Shown here: positions 53,274 to 64,000 of the stretch, piece after piece | Numbering within the stretch: the first letter of the stretch is position 1 | Layout of the letters: each line of letters begins with the position of its first letter | Source of the DNA: Sacculina carcini | Taxonomy: Eukaryota > Arthropoda > Thecostraca > Sacculinidae | Direction of reading: 5' to 3' | Assembly: GCA_916048095.2 (NCBI GenBank) | Contig: OU696575.1 | Coordinates: 5,179,501 to 5,243,500, forward strand | Length of the DNA: 64,000 bases | Notes under the pieces: model-generated | Database searches by the model: none | The model's input: only the letters and a program-made list of their open reading frames with translations | Told to the model about the DNA's origin: nothing | Made by a program: the position numbers and the translations under genes

Positions 53274-53522
53274 ATCATCAGCGGTCGATATGCTGGCATA
53301 GACAGGGAACAGAGGTATTGTACCAAGTGCATTGAATTGCAAGTGTGAGATGAATATCACCTGATAATGCAGTGTCAAAATGCAAGCATAGCAAGGCTGA
53401 GAGAAGAACATATACCCGACCGAAACAGGACAGGAGGAGGAAAGCACAGATTCAGGGAACTTATGCAGAGTAAGAATACTGAAATTATGATTAGTTTATC
53501 AAGATTCATATCGGAAGCTTAA
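53274..53522 (+). pseudogene. LINE F, second part
   Basis: Continues LINE F after element 5: ISGRYAGIDREQRYCTKC, one stop near 53310, then IMQCQNASIARLREEHIP and SLSRFISEA before TAA at 53520-53522. The reading frame and target duplication agree with 44379. Confidence 0.82.
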
Positions 53523-53559
53523 CTGTACTGTTGAACGTATGAGCATGTGTGATGATGAA

Positions 53560-53770
53560 TGTACAGGCAAACGTATGGGCATGTGTGCGTGTGTGTGTGC
53601 TTGTATGCATGCGCACGTACGTGTGCGTATGTGCGTGTTTGTGTGATTGTATACATGCAAACGTGCGTGTGCATGTGTGAAAATTTGTACTCATGTATAT
53701 GCGTGTGCGTGTGTGGGTGTGGGAGCACACACACACACACACACATACACACACACACACACACATTTTT
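53560..53770. repeat. GT/CA microsatellite
   Basis: Compound GT-rich then CA-rich tract; open frames in it are repeat artefacts. Confidence 0.9.
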
Positions 53771-53921
53771 TTCTTTGCCTGTTGAGAAGCCAATAATTGG
53801 CTTGACATACAATGCTACTGCACGTTATTAATATTGCTTTTCTTGTGCTTGTTGTGCCAATACATTACTATTACTATTACTATAGTATAGCACACACACG
53901 CACACACACGCACACACGCGA

Positions 53922-55255
53922 AACGGCGCTGGCAGTGATCACTGACAACATCTATGCTGCAATGCAAGAACGAAAAGCGACGATAGTAACGTCAATAGAC
54001 CTATCAAAGTGTTGTGATGTTGTCGTTCAATAGCTGCTATTGCAACAAATAGCAAGTTATAATATTGACGCACGATGGTTTCGAAACTACTTGCACAGTC
54101 ATACCCAACAAGTGAGACTACGGCAACCAGTTGGATGTCAACTGTCGCATACACAACATGCAACCAAAAACATGTCGATCTTTCAGGGAGGCAGCTTGAG
54201 TTGAGTGCTGTTTTTGATATATTCAAACGATCTAGCGACCCATATACCCGACAATATGAGCATCGTGCAATATGTTGACGGCACAACATTCACCATTTCG
54301 ACGAACAAGAACGAGCTAACCGCGACCATACGACATCTTGATACCAAACTGCAATACATCTACAATTATTACACGGCGAACAAGATGAAGGTAAACCTGC
54401 AAAAGACACAACTGCTCATAGTCGGAACTAAATACCTACTGAACAATTTTCCTCTTGTCTGCCTGCGCTATATCGATTCAAATATAACCGAACAAAACAC
54501 GATGAAATTACTAGGAGTTACACTCGATAAACATATGACGTTCGAAAAACACATTGACAATGTTGCGCGTAAATCCACAGCTACACTTATTGCTCTCAAT
54601 CACGCTAAACTATCACTACCACTGAAAATGCGCCGACCACTCATCAATGCCTACATTTTTTCTACACTGACATACTGCGTCTCATATACGGCACTACAGG
54701 AACGACACAACTGAAGAAAATACAGAAAATACTACACTTTTGTGCACGAATTCTAGCAAACAGACGAAAAAGAGGCCACATATCTGATGCATTTGCTAAA
54801 TTTGGAATTCCAACGTCAAAAGAATTGATCACGACAAACCGGAGACGACTAATCAGTAACATTCTACAAACGAAAACTCCAATTGTATTGTACAACACCA
54901 TTGAAAGACGACACGAGCATCGACTGTCGCGACACAGTGAAATCATCTACACCAAAACTTCAACGGATTCAGGAAGACGGCGAACAAATTACGATGCGGC
55001 CAGATATGAATTCAACTGATATATCCGACCATCCAATGTGTGTATGTATGTGTTGAGTATGACACTGTGTGTGTATATGTGTGTGTATGTGTGTGTACGT
55101 GTGCGTGTGTGTGTATGTGTGCATGAGTGTATTTGTGTATGTGCGTATGTTTGTGATAATTTTCTGTACCACTGTGCTGAAAAGCCTGCGATATATCGGC
55201 TATATTGCGGCTGTATTGTCAAAGGATGTACAATAAAGCAATTTACTTACTTTAC
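53922..55255 (+). pseudogene. LINE C copy 1 (3' half of RT)
   Basis: Starts abruptly in RT (VITDNIYAAMQERKATIVTS). The active site region reads VQYVDGTTF where YADD is expected. KMKVNLQKTQLLIVGTKYLL and MKLLGVTLDKHMTFEKHI follow; stops near 54032 and 54712. The C-terminal piece has NRRRLISNILQTKTP. The 3' end is caataaagcaatttactta, about 55229-55255. Inactive. Confidence 0.8.
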
Positions 55256-55309
55256 TTTACTTAACACACGCACACACACGCACACACACGCACACACACA
55301 CACATTTCA

Positions 55310-57433
55310 GTGTCGCTCAATTGAATATACAGTCATTGAAAGGTAAATTACCAGATCTACGATTTGACACTGCCTCTGAATACAATTTCGATGCCCTGCT
55401 CTTAAGCGAAACTTGGTTAAACGAACATACGCCTTCTAGATTTCTTAACATACCAAACTACTATTTAATTCGACGCGACCGACCGACAGCATCACTCAGA
55501 GCAGAGGGATACGGCGGTGTCCCAATTTATGTAAAGAGCAAATTCAGCAGAGAAGTAATCAACACGACTAGCAGCGAAACCAGTAATATTGAACTGTTGT
55601 GCGTAAAAGTAGCGGTGAAAAATCTCTTACAGTGATACTTGTGAATGTTCACCGTTCACCAGATTACACAGCAGCACAAGTCAACGAGGACGTCAGCGAC
55701 CTAGAAGAGCGACTACAGCATATAACTGTCCTACACCCTAATTCGAAAGTGTTTTTTGTGGTGATTTAAACTGTTGTGTACTTAAACAAGGCAATGGCAC
55801 ACCTGGTCGAAAACTAATGTCAGCCCTAGAAGCGTACAATTTACAAGAATGTAACACGACATACACAACATACAGACCTGATAACACATTGCTGGACATC
55901 GTAACCATAAGCGATACAAATTCCATAATCGACACCAACATCATTCGTTGTCATTACGGCACGCCGTATGACTGGACGATTGTGAAATATCAGTTTAAAC
56001 ACGAACCAACAAACGAATTATTCACCATACGTAAACGAACTTACCAATACTTCGATCTACGACCTCTTAATAATTACGTTCGAAATGCTTATTGGACCCC
56101 CGTGTGTTCATCCCAGTCGATTCATGCTAAGCACAGTCACTTCGTGAAACGATTGATCGGATTACTAGATGTTTGCTGTCCTTATCGAACCACCAGGATG
56201 CGTAACACCGACCGGAAACCATTACCCGCGCATATACGACAAATTTACAACGAACGGAAACAAGCACTACGCAACAATAGCAGAGATCACCACAAACAAC
56301 TGATCACCGCTTGTAGATCAGCCATACGTCGATATAACCGCAGCAAAATCATCGAAAATATGGAGAACGAACCATTCAGCAAAATATGGAAAGAATGTGA
56401 GATGATTGTGGGCCGTAAACATAATCAGGTTCACTGTACATTGAATGCTGACGATTTAAACGACGAGTACATCGTTGTTGGTATACAAACATCGAAACAG
56501 ATACCACCTCCCATACGACCCGTTGGTTACCGATTACCGCGTGACAATACAGGACGACTCGAATTACGACCGATTACTATGGAAGAACTCGCGACCATCG
56601 TACGAAAAATGAAGACGACCACTAGCGAAGATGCCGATGGACTAAGTATAAAGATTATTCAGATGTGTTTTGATGGAAGGTGTCATATTTTACTAGATAT
56701 TATCAATACGAGCATCATCACCAACCAGATACCTCAACGAATTAAGCACGCAATCATTATACCAGTTCCAAAAAACAGCAAGAACAACAATAAAGACACC
56801 AGAACCATATCGATCTTCCCACCTGTCATGAAAATTCTGGAAAAGGTCGTACAAACACAGCTAGTACATTACCTAGATGCCATCTGATAAGCGAAAGTCA
56901 TCTGACCATCTTCCAACCATCTGATAAGCGAAACTCACCATGGCTACCGCAGGGGTTACTCATGCGAAACTGCATTATCCGTTATCACCGATACAATCTA
57001 CGCTGCGATGGACAAAAGAGAGGCTACGATACTAGTATCAGTAGACCTTTCTAAATGCTTCGATATTATGCACCACGATATCCTTCTCACTAAGATGGAA
57101 GCACTCAACATTGACTCGAGCTGGTTCGCAAACTATCTGTCAGACCATTCACAACAAGTGCGAATAAGACATCCAGACAGTCGACTCACATTTTCCGAAA
57201 ACAACTACCGACAAATTATCTATATTCCAGGGCGGTAGTCTCAGCTGTGCTATAATTCTCATATACGCTAACGACTTAATGCAATTTTGCAGACGAGAGC
57301 AGATTTCAGTTAGTGCAATACGCCGATGGCACGAACATAATGATAACGACAACGAAATATAACCTGTATCACACCATCCGACACTTAGAGCACCAACTTG
57401 AAGAATTGGCTGATTACACTGGTCTACACACAA
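55310..57433 (+). pseudogene. LINE C copy 2: endonuclease and RT
   Basis: The endonuclease starts SVAQLNIQSLKGKLPDLRFD with ALLLSETWLNE and GYGGVPIYVKS. After a frame change near 55635 it continues with FCGDLNCCVLKQGNG and LLDIVTISDTN. RT begins with GRLELRPITMEELATIVRKM and DADGLSIKIIQMCFDG and continues to KILEKVVQTQLVHYL. After stops near 56885 come GYSCETALSVITDTIYAAMD and VDLSKCFDIMHHDILLTKM. Several further stops lie in 57236-57330. Confidence 0.8.
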
Positions 57434-57697
57434 ATTTTTGGCAAAAATATTTTGATGGATTTATAGTAATTCGATGTAGCTGAAACTGAATATATTGTTG
57501 GTTAATTCAAATTGGCTCTAGTTTGTGAGATAATTGCAAATATAATGTAAACTCTACTAAAAGTATGCCAATTTTCAGTATTTATTTCATGTTTCAATAG
57601 GAATAAATATTTACGGATACATTCGTTCAACGTACATTATACAACATATGACACAGCCGATGACATAATATTAAGCTCGAAAATTACTTCAATTTCA

Positions 57698-59463
57698 TCA
57701 TAGGTTCAGTAAAAAACACGTTTTCCCGCCATTTTCCTGTCCTGCTACTTTGGGTAATCGCGTTGACCAACAGTAGTCGGCCATCATGTGCTGATCCCAT
57801 CTTACCTGATATCGTTCTTCTATCACCTTCATATCTTGGTGAGATATTTCGCCTTGTTCGTCGCTTATTTCACCAAGATGACTGTGAAGATAATGTAATT
57901 TTACACTCATGTTTGCACCTAGTTTGTGAAATTTGTCCAACATGTTCTGTACTAGATATTCGTAGTTGTCTGCCTTGTTGTTTCCCAAAAAACCTTCAAT
58001 GACAGAGACAAAGCTACGCCAAGCATCGGCTTCAGTTTCATTCATCTAATGAATGAAGTTTGTGTCACGTACAAGTTTCCGTATTTGGGGACCATCGAAG
58101 ATACCCGTCTTCAGTTTTCCCATGGTTTTATTTGAATGAGTTTAGCACAGATATCCAAAGCAGCTTCCTTCCTTGTCTAGAGCTTTTACAAACTGCTTCA
58201 TTAAGCCTAGATTGATGTGCAGTGAAGGAAGAATGATTTTCTCTTGATTTACAAGTGTCATATTCACGATGTTGGCTTGACCAACAGTCGTGGCTCTTGT
58301 CGAGGGCCATACTTTCCTTCCCCAGTGTTCCTCTTTTGCTATGCTGTCCCACAGACAGAGAAAACATAGAAACTTGGTGTACCCACTTTGCTGTCCAAGC
58401 AAAAAGTTTACCATTTTAAACCCAACACAAATGGACCATTTATGCATGTTGTACTGAAGAACATCCAGAACCATTTTGATATTTTCATAAGCCTCTTTCA
58501 ATTTTGTTGAGAGATCAAGTGGTAGAGAGCCGAACATATTTCCATTGTGAAGTAATACACATTTGAGGCTTCTGATGGAGCTATCTGATCAGATCGGTTC
58601 ATACTGTGAGATGCCCATCTGCATGAAAAGGCCTTGAATAGCATTACAAAAAACGATTTTATCATTTTGACTGAAGTAAGGAAGCAGAGCTGCTTCTCTA
58701 TTGCGATACAAAGTAATTTTAACGTCTGACCTCAGGCAATTTTTCTCTTTCAGTCTGGAGGCCAAAAGCTATGAATTTTTCTTCGAAAGACCAAGGTCTC
58801 TAATGAGATCGCTTAGCTCTTCTTGAGATACATTTTTAGCGCTCTCATATTCACTGCTATAATCAGATATGCTTGGTTCTATATCTTCTTCCTCACTGTA
58901 TACATCAAGCTCAGGCAATGTTGTAGGCGGCTCAGGAACGGGGAGTTCTTCGCAGTGTGTCACAGGTCTTTTGGCTGACTCCAGATCAGGGTATTCCCAC
59001 CTTCGCTTCTTATGACCATTGTTCCCTTTAACGTTCACAAAACAGAAGTAGCAGTCATCATGATGATTTTTTGGTTCACGACAAACCATTGGTACACCAA
59101 AGCTTACCTAGCCAAAGCCAAAACCACTACCTTTAGACCAATGTCTACTACCTTTAGACCTTTGTACCTTTGTAGACTTCAGACCTTAGACCTTTAGAAC
59201 TTAGACCTTGACCTACTACTACCTTTAGCCCAATGTCTCAATCGCTCTTCACAGCTCTTGCAGACAATGTGAGGAGCCCAATACTTGTCTTGGTCACCCA
59301 GCTTCACGCCGAAATATGTCAGATATACCTGCCTGATGAAATCCGTTATCTTCCTCCTTTTGCGACATAGAACATATTCTCCACAAATGTAACAAAATGA
59401 ATCAGGGGCATTGATGCATTTATTCCTTGAACAACTCCTACTTATCCGAAACAGAAATGTCAA
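57698..59463 (-). pseudogene. Zinc-finger transposase-like family, copy P2
   Basis: In - strand order: KCINAPDSFCYICGEYVLCR, then VKLGDQDKYWAPHIVCKSCE (four Cys pairs); a short repeat-filled gap; MVCREPKNHHDDCYFCFVNV; an acidic linker; DSSIRSLKCVLLHNGN; GYTKFLCFLCLWDS; LPSLHINLGLMKQFVKALDK; and a block from MNETEADAWRSF to VRWDQHMMADYCW. Stops and frame changes lie near 58745, 58590 and 58140. It has the same order of parts as P1 but is clearly diverged, so two subfamilies are present. Confidence 0.72.
59100..59225. repeat. CTACCTTTAGACC-type short repeats
   Basis: Several imperfect copies of acctttagacc / tagacctt fill the join between the two zinc-binding segments of P2 and destroy the frame there. 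Confidence 0.6.
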
Positions 59464-60317
59464 TTATATGTTAGGATAAATTACAAAATCATAAAATACA
59501 AAAATAAACTTAGGAATATAACACAATTTCATCAGGTAGCACTTTCATATTACCACAGGTACCAAAAGCGTCATTACACTAAATATATAAAACTAATCGG
59601 GGTAGAACTAATAGTATGGCATCAGTATATATCCAATCATCTAGCGTAAACCACTTTAGACACAAAGAGGTGAAATATTCCAAAAACAGACCGGAATAAC
59701 TAAGACAATAGGCAGAACAAACGCAACACAAATGGCGGAAGTCAAGACCAGTACAAATAAAACGTGGTGAGGATGGCGCTACGTGTGCCCATATTCATAA
59801 TCGATAATAATGTTCGGAGCAAACTTATTCATGTGAGATATCTCAACAAAGAGAACAAATTCATGTGCACTATAATCAGATGATGCATTTTTATCGGCAA
59901 TTGAATGTTAAAAGTTCTGATAATTGCTCATAATTGGATTTAACGCGAAGCTAAATAGTTCAACGACATCTACTCGCAAGTAGTTGGCAAACCGGGAGGA
60001 GTTCAGCAAGAAAGGCATGTTGCAAAGGACCACATATTCAATCAAAAAAGGTCAATTTGAGGTTTAATTATTCATATATATCTTTAATAAAAGCGGTATT
60101 AACCATAAAATTATATTGAATATCAAATGAACAAACAATAGACCTGATATCATAGTCTTGTGATTGTGATATAATGTCAGCAAAAAACTTGAATTGCAAA
60201 AAAACTAGAGCCAATCTAGAAAAACCAATTTGATATTTGAAATCAGCGTATCAGAAACATCTATATTCCGTTAAAACATTTATGGGACATTGAAAAAAAT
60301 GTGTTGTCCTGTGTTAT
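59464..60317. other. P2 flank, no gene seen
   Basis: AT-rich non-coding end of P2, containing its terminal inverted repeat near 60202. Confidence 0.5.
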
Positions 60318-60765
60318 TACTGAACGAACAGAATGAAGATTAACCCTGACAAAACCCATCTTGCAGTTTTTGGAACAAAGTACTTGCTGAACGGGTATCC
60401 AGAAATAAGCATAGTGTTCCGTGGAAATAAAATACAACAGCAAACATCATTGAAAGTATTGGGCATGCACCTTGACAAGCACCTACAGTTCAACGAACAC
60501 ATAGACCAACTAGTGAGAACATCTACTGGAATTTTGTTGTGCATCAACCATGCGAAGTCGAGTCTCCCTGAATTCACACACCGCACCATGATCAACGCAT
60601 TCATACTATCGATATTATCATTTTGTAGTACAGTGTATGGAACAGCCGAATCACTCTACTTCGACGACTACAATGAATACTGAATTTTTGCGCCCGAATC
60701 CTATCCAACAAGAGGAAATATGACCAAATTTCATCAGTATACGAATTATTACAATTACCGACTGT
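60318..60765 (+). pseudogene. LINE C copy 2, RT end
   Basis: MKINPDKTHLAVFGTKYLLN, LKVLGMHLDKHLQFNEHI and INAFILSILSFCSTVYGT match copy 1 (KMKVNLQKTQLLIVG...). A frame change lies near 60680. Confidence 0.82.
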
Positions 60766-61037
60766 TACTGTCGTACGATAATTTGGAGTGATAAAATATG
60801 TCGTGTTTTATGTATCGTCAAATATTGGGAATTAGTTTGCACAAAATTTGTTGACAAATTTTGTTGTGGATATTATTGTTTTGAAATTGTAAATATGGAA
60901 TAAACGATGGTACGTATACTAACAAATGCCCCACCGTCGCTAAACGGCAGCACAACGGCCTAGAACTTGACCCATTGTTTCCAGTTATCGGCACGTGAAC
61001 ATTTGTTGGAACCACTGTGGAAGATCTTTGTGGGTAT

Positions 61038-61165
61038 ATCTGGATATATTGGTGGTGGTTTGTGTCTCTGGATATATTTGTGGTGGTTTGTGTCTCTGGA
61101 TATATTTGTGGTGGTTTGTGTCTCTGGTTATATTTGTGGGGTCTTGTGTCTGGATATATTTGTTG
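61038..61165. repeat. 28-bp minisatellite, about 4 copies
   Basis: Unit ggatatatttgtggtggttt gtgtctct with small changes, read through in frame as repeats of a Trp-rich peptide; not a gene. Confidence 0.85.
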
Positions 61166-61255
61166 TGGATTCTCGTGGAAGACTGAGTTTGGCGTGTTGT
61201 TGTACATTTTACAAGTTGTAGGTCGGGGACATTGGAGGTGAGGTTTATTCGGTGA

Positions 61256-61259
<4 letters not shown>

Positions 61260-61314
<55 letters not shown>
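61260..61314. repeat. (AT)n microsatellite
   Basis: About 27 AT repeats. Confidence 0.95.
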
Positions 61315-61317
<3 letters not shown>

Positions 61318-61639
61318 AGTCGAATTCTGTCTGATATTTCCTGTAAATCATATATTCATTTGTTATTTGAGTTTAATGCTGTTCTTTCATGAACATTTGA
61401 AATGATTGTATTGTCGGTATTGATTTGTCTGTATTGACGTCGGTAAATGATTGTATTGTTGGTACGTTGAGGAGTACGAAATATTTTGTGACTTTTGGCT
61501 TATGTTGGGCGTTGTGTATAATTTTTGACTTGTATTTTGCGTGTTTTTCGGCAATACAGAATTAACGTGTTCCCATCGTCATTGTGTTATTGGGCGGACT
61601 GGCGGTGGGTAAATTACCACTTCCCCGTACCAGCCTGCA

Positions 61640-61975
61640 GCTACACCGACCATTGAACAACTCATCGCGAACAACAAAAAACGACTTCTATCTATGATCA
61701 TCAAAACGCAGCGACCAGAACAGCTATACCGTACAATCGAAATACGCAATCTCTAATCGAATATCCTGTGCCATACGAACACAATATCCATTCCGAGAAC
61801 GAATACTGATGCGGAACATAGAAGAATAAATAATGTTGCCTCGAAACTCTTCTGACAAATTGTTTCCTATCTTTCTATAAATTTTTGTCTCTTCTTTTCA
61901 TTTTTTTATTATTGCAATAAAAAGCGCCTATTATGTTGCGATTGCAATAAATGTTATTATTATTATTGTTATTAC
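61640..61975 (+). pseudogene. LINE C copy 2, C-terminal end and 3' tail
   Basis: TIEQLIANNKKRLLSMIIKT matches copy 1 (KELITTNRRRLISNILQT). It ends in gcaataaatgttattattatt. Confidence 0.72.
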
Positions 61976-62041
61976 ACACACACACACGCACACACACGCA
62001 CACACACACACACACACGCACACACACACACACACACACAC
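61976..62041. repeat. CA microsatellite
   Basis: (CA)n with some CG, between LINE C and LINE D. Confidence 0.95.
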
Positions 62042-64000
62042 AGCTTGTGTCAGCTGTGATTGTGTTCGGACGTGTCTCAAGGTGTTTAGTTCATTGAACC
62101 TGAGCTTGAACCTGTGCAGTGGCGGATAGCGAAATCGTGTGGTGGTGTTTGTGGTGAAACTGTGTGAGTGTTCGACCGGTTGGCGGTGGAGCCTAGTGCT
62201 CCAGCAGACTGGCGTGGAACCTAGTGGTTCAGGGTAATATGTGCGGACTGGCCTGTCTTAAGATAAGTCTTGGTATTGCTCACTAGATATTGTTATTGCC
62301 AGAGAAGCTACTTTGTAGAAGTATGCCAGGGAAAGGATATAGGCAAAGTCAAAAGAAAAGCGAGAAAGTTGATATAAATGTGGAAAAAAAATGCTGCAAG
62401 AATTGATGAGATGCAGGAAGAAATTGGTCAATTGAGAGAAAAGATCGACTCGTTGATGACGATAGAGCCAGAGATGGAATGCGTTCGAACGGAGAACAAG
62501 AAAATTGACGGACTGAGTTGACGGATAAAGTTGGACGGATAAAGTTGGCTCGGATAATGTGTCGGGATTTATCCTTAAAGAATGTAGAACTGAACTGATT
62601 GAGCCACTGTTTGATATTATACGGACCAGCTTAAAAACAGGTGAGCTGCCACTGCAATGGAAACAGTCAAAAATTGTGCCGATTTACAAGAAAGGAACAA
62701 AGAATGATCCGTCCAATTACAGACCAGTTTCTATGACAATCATTTTGTGCAAATTATGTGAGGGCATTATAAAGGACCGATGGGTGCGCCACCTGGAAGA
62801 GGAGGAGCTATTGTCAGATTCTCAACACGGATTCAGAGCTAACAGATCATGTGTTTCGAGTTTGTTGTGCTTTTACCGCAGGATTGTTGATGCAATTCAA
62901 GAGCGAGACCAGTGGGCAGATTGTGTTTATCTCGATATGCGTAAAGCATTCCATAAGGCGCCACATATGAGACTCTTATGGAAACTTGAAGATTATGGTG
63001 GAATAGAAGGAAAATTATTGGACTGGATGACACATTTTCTCGTAGGAAGAAAGATGAGCACCACAGTGAGAGGAGCGACGTCATCATGGAGAGATGTGAG
63101 TAGCGAAGTGCCTCAGGGATCGGTTTTGGGACCCATAATGTTTCTGGTGTATATAAATGACATGGTGACAGATATCGAAAGCAACATACATCTCTTTGCT
63201 GACGACGCCAAAATAATGAGAACTATATCAAGTGCTACAGATTGTGAAATACTACAAGGCGATCTGGAGAAGTTGCATCGATGGAGTTGTGAATGGCTGA
63301 TGAGTTTCAATGACTCAAAATGTCATGTAATGAAATTTGGAACTAGTCAAAAAAGACCATTGTTTGAGAATAAATTGGAGACTTGAAACTGAAGGAAACT
63401 GATCAAGAGAAAGATTTGGGAGTCATAATACAAAATGATTTGTCTCCAGATGCTCATGTGAATGATATATACCGGAAAACATATGCAGCTATAACACGCA
63501 TGAGATACGTCTTCAGTCACATCGACCAAGATATGATGAGAAATATATTAGTGACAATAATCAGACCAAGAATTGAGTATGCTGCTGTTGTATGGCGCCC
63601 TCACGAAGTGCGACATATAATAAAAATTAAAAAATTACAGAGATTGGCGACCAAACTAGTACCGGAGATTCGTGCGTTACCCTATGAGGAAAGGTTGGAT
63701 GAGATGAATCTACCAACGTTGGAGAGAAGGAGAGAGAGAGGAGACTTAATTAACATCTACAAATTCATGACAGGAATACTGGATTCGAAAGAAATTGGAC
63801 TAGTGCAGCAAAACCAACGAGGACGAGGCCATAACAAAAAAATTGAGAAAAATGAGATGTAGAAAAGACATAAAGAAATATAGCTTTCCGTTCCGCTGTG
63901 TGAATGAATGGAACAGTTTACACAAGACGATTGTAGAAGTCAATAGTTTAACGCTGTTTAAAGAAAAACTAGACAAATATTGGAAGAAAGACAGAACAGT
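62042..64000 (+). mobile_element. LINE D (CR1-like), runs off the right edge
   Basis: A 5' UTR-like leader is followed by the start of ORF1 (ATG about 62323, with a coiled-coil piece EMQEEIGQLREKIDSL), then a join at about 62510-62560 directly into RT. ORF1 C-terminus, endonuclease and early RT are deleted. The same 3' end is found at 34630-34792. Confidence 0.8.
62559..64000 (+). pseudogene. LINE D RT
   Basis: RT blocks: LPLQWKQSKIVPIYKKGTKN, NYRPVSMTIILCKLCEGIIK, DSQHGFRANRSCVSSLL, DCVYLDMRKAFHKAPH (Asp-Lys changed), EVPQGSVLGPIMFLVYINDM, active site FADD (HLFADDAKIM) and, after a -1 change near 63384, DQEKDLGVIIQNDLSPD. A second change near 63840 leads into KMRCRKDIKKYSFPFRCVNE. The catalytic FADD is intact, but two frame changes and the deletion make it inactive. 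It continues past the window. Confidence 0.87.

Larger units (their letters stand above)
57434..60317 (-). mobile_element. P2, candidate DNA transposon of the zinc-finger family
   Basis: It interrupts LINE C copy 2. Degraded terminal inverted repeats are visible: ATTGGCTCTAGTTT at 57511-57524 matches its reverse complement at 60202-60215 exactly, inside a longer, poorer match of about 60 bp. The coding part lies at 57698-59463. The size is about 2.9 kb. Target duplication not resolved. The ends are set by the resumption of the LINE and are approximate. Confidence 0.6.
60766..61639. mobile_element. Unassigned 0.87-kb insert in LINE C copy 2
   Basis: Copy 1 runs straight through this point, so the segment is an insertion. 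It holds a 28-bp minisatellite and an (AT)n tract and has no coding capacity. It could be a solo LTR or a non-autonomous element. Ends were not defined. Confidence 0.45.
55300..61975 (+). mobile_element. LINE C copy 2, broken by two insertions
   Basis: Same family as 53922-55255. Parts: 55310-57433 (endonuclease and RT), 60318-60765 (RT end) and about 61640-61975 (C-terminus and 3' end with an (ATT)n tail). P2 lies in the first gap and an unassigned 0.87-kb insert in the second. The parts line up with copy 1 without residues lost. Confidence 0.78.

Overview
The window is animal nuclear DNA, most likely from an invertebrate. Genes are split by GT-AG introns, long CA/GT and AT microsatellites are common, and most of the 64 kb is mobile DNA: LTR retrotransposons, non-LTR retrotransposons (LINEs), hAT, mariner and Tc1-like DNA transposons, and MITEs. 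Nothing prokaryotic was seen. The species cannot be named from the sequence.

Two host genes can be pieced together, and they converge tail to tail. On the + strand a stomatin-family (SPFH/band 7) membrane-protein gene has seven exons between 2062 and 29829 (2062-2118, 7877-7949, 10583-10665, 11078-11256, 27525-27605, 28812-28992, 29737-29829). All exon junctions keep phase. A possible alternative last exon lies at 30455-30558. On the - strand a ZGPAT-like gene (CCCH zinc finger and G-patch transcription/splicing factor) has five exons between 39414 and 32030 (39181-39414, 35398-35596, 34239-34359, 32913-33065, 32030-32328), again with consistent phases. Its 5' part, with the CCCH finger, was not found.

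The introns are packed with insertions. Stomatin intron 2119-7876 holds LTR element 1 (2593-6879), which looks intact, with a textbook -1 frameshift signal. The intron 11257-27524 holds a LINE inside a 21-bp minisatellite, LTR element 2 (13602-21533) split by LTR element 3 (18329-21322, - strand), and a Tc1-like transposase split by LTR element 4 (22131-26493). Intron 27606-28811 holds a 684-bp hAT-type MITE. The ZGPAT introns hold a dead mariner (35962-37317), a LINE fragment (37905-39066) and small LINE/SINE tails.

From about 39.9 kb to the end I see only mobile DNA: an LTR fragment; two copies of a little-known zinc-finger transposase-like family (40980-42638 on +, 57698-59463 on -); a LINE (42980-44379 and 53274-53522) split by LTR element 5 (44380-53269), which itself carries a LINE split by another LINE, plus a BEL/Pao integrase fragment; two copies of another LINE family (53922-55255 and 55300-61975, the second broken by two insertions); and a CR1-like LINE running off the right edge (62042-64000).

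The most unusual signals are in the LTR elements. Elements 1 and 3 share a 12-nt primer-binding site directly after the LTR that is the exact complement of the first 12 nt of animal tRNA-Phe, with the gag ATG one base later. Element 1 has a G_GGA_AAC slippery site, a 6-nt spacer and an 11-bp hairpin. Element 2 has T_TTA_AAC touching the gag stop. Element 4 uses a TAATG stop/start overlap. Element 3 has lost reverse transcriptase, RNase H and the integrase core but keeps one open polyprotein frame and nearly identical LTRs, so it looks like a recently mobilised gag-encoding non-autonomous element.
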